A stretch of DNA of 7,545 bases from Acetobacteraceae bacterium. Its GTDB lineage: Bacteria; Pseudomonadota; Alphaproteobacteria; Acetobacterales; Acetobacteraceae. Made by a program: the position numbers and the translations under genes. This document shows, in pieces, positions 6,008-7,545 of this stretch. Numbering within the stretch: the stretch's first letter is position 1; every line of letters begins with the position of its first letter. The stretch is from positions 1-7,545 of the forward strand of contig JASHVB010000308.1 of the NCBI GenBank assembly GCA_030039695.1, in the 5' to 3' direction. The notes under the pieces are model-generated. The model worked only from the letters and a program-made list of their open reading frames with translations. It did not search any database and had not been told where the DNA came from.

Positions 6008-6901
6008 ATGCCACTGCCTCCACCGCTCGATCCGGATCTCCTGCGCAGCTTCGTGCTGATTGCCGAGGGGCGCAGTTTTACGACCGCCGCCAACCTGGTC
6101 GGCCGCACCCAGGCGGCTGTCTCGATGCAGATCAAGCGGCTCGAAGACATGCTCGGCAAGCCGTTGCTGAGCCGCAGCAAAGGCGGCAGCGTCGAGCTCA
6201 CGCCGCACGGGCGGCTTTTGCTCGAGCACGCGCGGCAAATGCTGGCGCTGAACGACTCGATCGTGACGGCGTTCCGCACGCCGCAAATCAGCGGAACCGT
6301 GCGCTTGGGCAGCCCGGACGACTATGCGCTCGCCTACCTGCCGCCGATCCTCAAACGCTTTGCCGAGACGCATCCGGCCGTGCAGGTCGAGGTACGGTGC
6401 TCACCGTCGGGAGAGCTGATGCGCGCAGTCAACGCGGGCGAACTCGACCTGACGCTGATCTCGGATGGCCACCAACCGCACGGCTGGCCTGTGGTCGCGC
6501 TGTGGCGCGCACCGCTCGTATGGGTCACATCCACGCGCTTCGCGCCGCACCGACAGGATCCGTTGCCGCTGGCGCTGGCCGCGGGACACAATTGCGAGTG
6601 GGCCGCGGCCGCAATCCGAACACTGGAGACCGATGGGCGGCGCTACCGTGTTGCCTACACATCAGCCTCGCAGATCGGCACGCATGCCCCAGTGGTGGCA
6701 GGCTTGGCGGTGACGGTCTCCACCGTGTCCTGGCTGCCGGACGGGCTGCGCGCCCTGCGTCCTGATGAGGGGCTGCCCAGGCTGCCGGCCTACGGCATCC
6801 TGATGCTCAAGGCGCGGCTTCCGACGCAGCCTGTCACCGATGCGCTGGCCGCACACATCGAGGAAAGCTTCCGCCTGGATGCGCAGGTGGCAGCGGAATG
6901 A
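6008..6901 (+). CDS. LysR-type transcriptional regulator
   Basis: This is a 297-residue LTTR of normal family length. The N-terminal winged helix-turn-helix spans about 8-66: LDPDLLRSFVLIAEGRSFT, then AANLVGRTQAAVSMQIKRLE (recognition helix near 34-46) and ELTPHGRLLLEHAR. A linker helix follows, then the effector-binding domain at about 95-292, with GTVRLGSPDDYALAYLPPIL at 96-115 and ELDLTLISDG at 145-154. The DNA-binding and hinge sequence resembles the LrhA/HexA-like branch, an impression from memory. The effector is unknown. ATG 6008 is the first start in the frame and is preceded by AT-rich sequence without a Shine-Dalgarno, so translation may be weak or from a leaderless transcript. Its place divergent from the DUF1127 gene, with a T-N11-A palindrome between, suggests control of that gene and autoregulation. 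The gene is convergent with yggS. Confidence 0.94.
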   Translation: MPLPPPLDPDLLRSFVLIAEGRSFTTAANLVGRTQAAVSMQIKRLEDMLGKPLLSRSKGGSVELTPHGRLLLEHARQMLALNDSIVTAFRTPQISGTVRLGSPDDYALAYLPPILKRFAETHPAVQVEVRCSPSGELMRAVNAGELDLTLISDGHQPHGWPVVALWRAPLVWVTSTRFAPHRQDPLPLALAAGHNCEWAAAAIRTLETDGRRYRVAYTSASQIGTHAPVVAGLAVTVSTVSWLPDGLRALRPDEGLPRLPAYGILMLKARLPTQPVTDALAAHIEESFRLDAQVAAE

Positions 6902-6999
6902 TCGACAAATTTGGTCTGCACAGTGCGCGGCAAGAGCGAGGCCGGGGTGCGAGCAGTCGAGGGTGCGGAGAATTGGTGCTCTTACGCTGGAGCCTCACC

Positions 7000-7012
7000 G
7001 CCGCTGCGCGGC
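7000..7012. other. Short hairpin in the gap between lysR-type gene and yggS
   Basis: GCCGC-TGC-GCGGC can form a five-pair stem with a three-base loop. It is the only structure noticed in the 123-base gap (6902-7024) between the two convergent genes. It has no T-tract on either strand, so a terminator role is only a guess. No gene is seen in this gap. Confidence 0.2.
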
Positions 7013-7024
7013 ACGTTGGCCCCT

Positions 7025-7545
7025 TCACCTCGCCCCGAATATAGCGGTTCCCACGCGCACCCAGGTGGCACCGCAGGCAATTGCCGCTTCGAAATCCGCC
7101 GACATGCCCATCGACAGTACGCCGAGGCCATGTTTCGCCGCGCGGTCGGCGAGCCACGTAAAATGTGGCCGCGGGTCTTCGCCGAGCGGTGGCACGCACA
7201 TCAACCCGACCAGTAATTTACCGAACCGCCCTTTGCACTCATCGATGAAGCCATCCGCGTTTTCCCGCGTGACGCCCGACTTCTGCTCTTCGTTGCCAAC
7301 ATTCAGTTCGACCAGCAGCGTCGGCGAACGACCCTCGCGGGCCATCGCCGAGGCAATCGCATCAGCCAGCTTCGGCCGGTCCAACGTTTCGATTACATCG
7401 GCAATCCGCACGGCATCGCGCGCCTTGTTGGTTTGCAACGCTCCAATCAGATGCAGCGCGAATCGATGGTCCACACGCAGCGGCGGGAACTTTCCTTGCG
7501 CCTCCTGCACCCTGTTCTCGCCGAACACCGTCTGTCCCGCGAGTA
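7025..7545 (-). CDS. yggS: YggS family pyridoxal phosphate-binding protein (PLPBP/PROSC homologue), N-terminus outside window
   Basis: The visible 172 codons are the C-terminal three quarters of a PLP homeostasis protein with an alanine-racemase-like TIM barrel. These proteins bind PLP and influence vitamin B6 and amino acid pools, without known catalysis. The fragment runs LAGQTVFGENRVQEA at its N-terminal side, then HLIGALQTNK, VELNVGNEEQKSG, GLMCVPP, and the phosphate-binding end LSMGMSADFEAAI and RVGTAIFGAR. The frame stays open to the window edge, so the GTG at 7528 is an internal valine codon of the conserved FGEN region and not the start. The lysine that binds PLP (AVSK in relatives) lies outside the window. 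The stop directly after FGAR gives a slightly shorter C-terminus than E. coli YggS. In many bacteria yggS adjoins proC or division genes; here only the convergent LysR-type gene is visible. Confidence 0.94.
   Translation of the reverse strand, partial: LAGQTVFGENRVQEAQGKFPPLRVDHRFALHLIGALQTNKARDAVRIADVIETLDRPKLADAIASAMAREGRSPTLLVELNVGNEEQKSGVTRENADGFIDECKGRFGKLLVGLMCVPPLGEDPRPHFTWLADRAAKHGLGVLSMGMSADFEAAIACGATWVRVGTAIFGAR

Noticed and set aside
5797..6765. 322-residue plus-strand open frame overlapping the DUF1127 and LysR-type genes
   Set aside because: It is out of frame with the clearly recognisable LysR protein and antisense to DUF1127, and its translation is Ala/Arg-rich without any domain, typical of a GC-rich shadow frame.
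7526..7528. GTG as the start of yggS, giving a 167-residue complete protein
   Set aside because: The frame continues to the window edge and the preceding codons (LAGQT) match the family directly before the FGEN motif, so the gene is cut by the window and not short.
1..7545. A search by eye for CRISPR repeats, tRNA genes, insertion sequence ends, attachment sites and toxin-antitoxin genes
   Set aside because: No regularly spaced repeats, no cloverleaf-like segment, no transposase or integrase motif and no terminal inverted repeats were seen. Nearly all of the window is explained by the listed housekeeping and metabolic genes.

Overview
The window looks like ordinary chromosomal DNA from a high-GC alphaproteobacterium. 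The best taxonomic evidence is the SdhA tail and SdhB, which read like the alphaproteobacterial forms; a small DUF1127 protein ending in the typical KPFW-type tail fits too. A Rhodospirillales-like host is possible, but that is inference. There is no sign of a mobile element, CRISPR array, tRNA, rRNA or phage gene. Nothing here is clearly an undescribed system. The most interesting parts are one enolase-superfamily enzyme of unassigned substrate and two divergent promoter regions.

Layout. Positions 1-853 (+) hold the end of the succinate dehydrogenase operon: the last 21 codons of sdhA, then sdhB. Two adjacent GC-rich hairpins follow and probably mark the end of the transcript. Positions 940-2142 (+) encode a mandelate racemase/muconate lactonizing enzyme family protein. 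After 71 bases comes a cyclopropane-fatty-acyl-phospholipid synthase family methyltransferase (2214-3500, +) with all known catalytic residues.

Positions 3589-4890 (-) encode a luciferase-like flavin-dependent oxidoreductase. It is divergent from a PPOX-type FMN flavoprotein (5050-5679, +), and the two share a 159-base region with a candidate promoter and operator. Positions 5694-5912 (-) encode a DUF1127 protein, divergent from a LysR-type regulator (6008-6901, +). An AT-rich intergenic region between them carries a T-N11-A palindrome and a duplicated heptamer. The window ends inside a yggS homologue (7025-7545, -), which is cut off by the window edge and lacks its PLP-binding lysine here.

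How the genes work together. sdhA and sdhB make two subunits of respiratory complex II. The racemase-family enzyme and the lipid methyltransferase lie on the same strand, but nothing links their chemistry. The two flavoproteins plausibly share regulation. The LysR protein plausibly controls the divergent DUF1127 gene and itself. No stretch longer than 160 bases lacks a gene. Reading frames antisense to these genes are numerous because of the GC-rich codon usage, and none has independent support.
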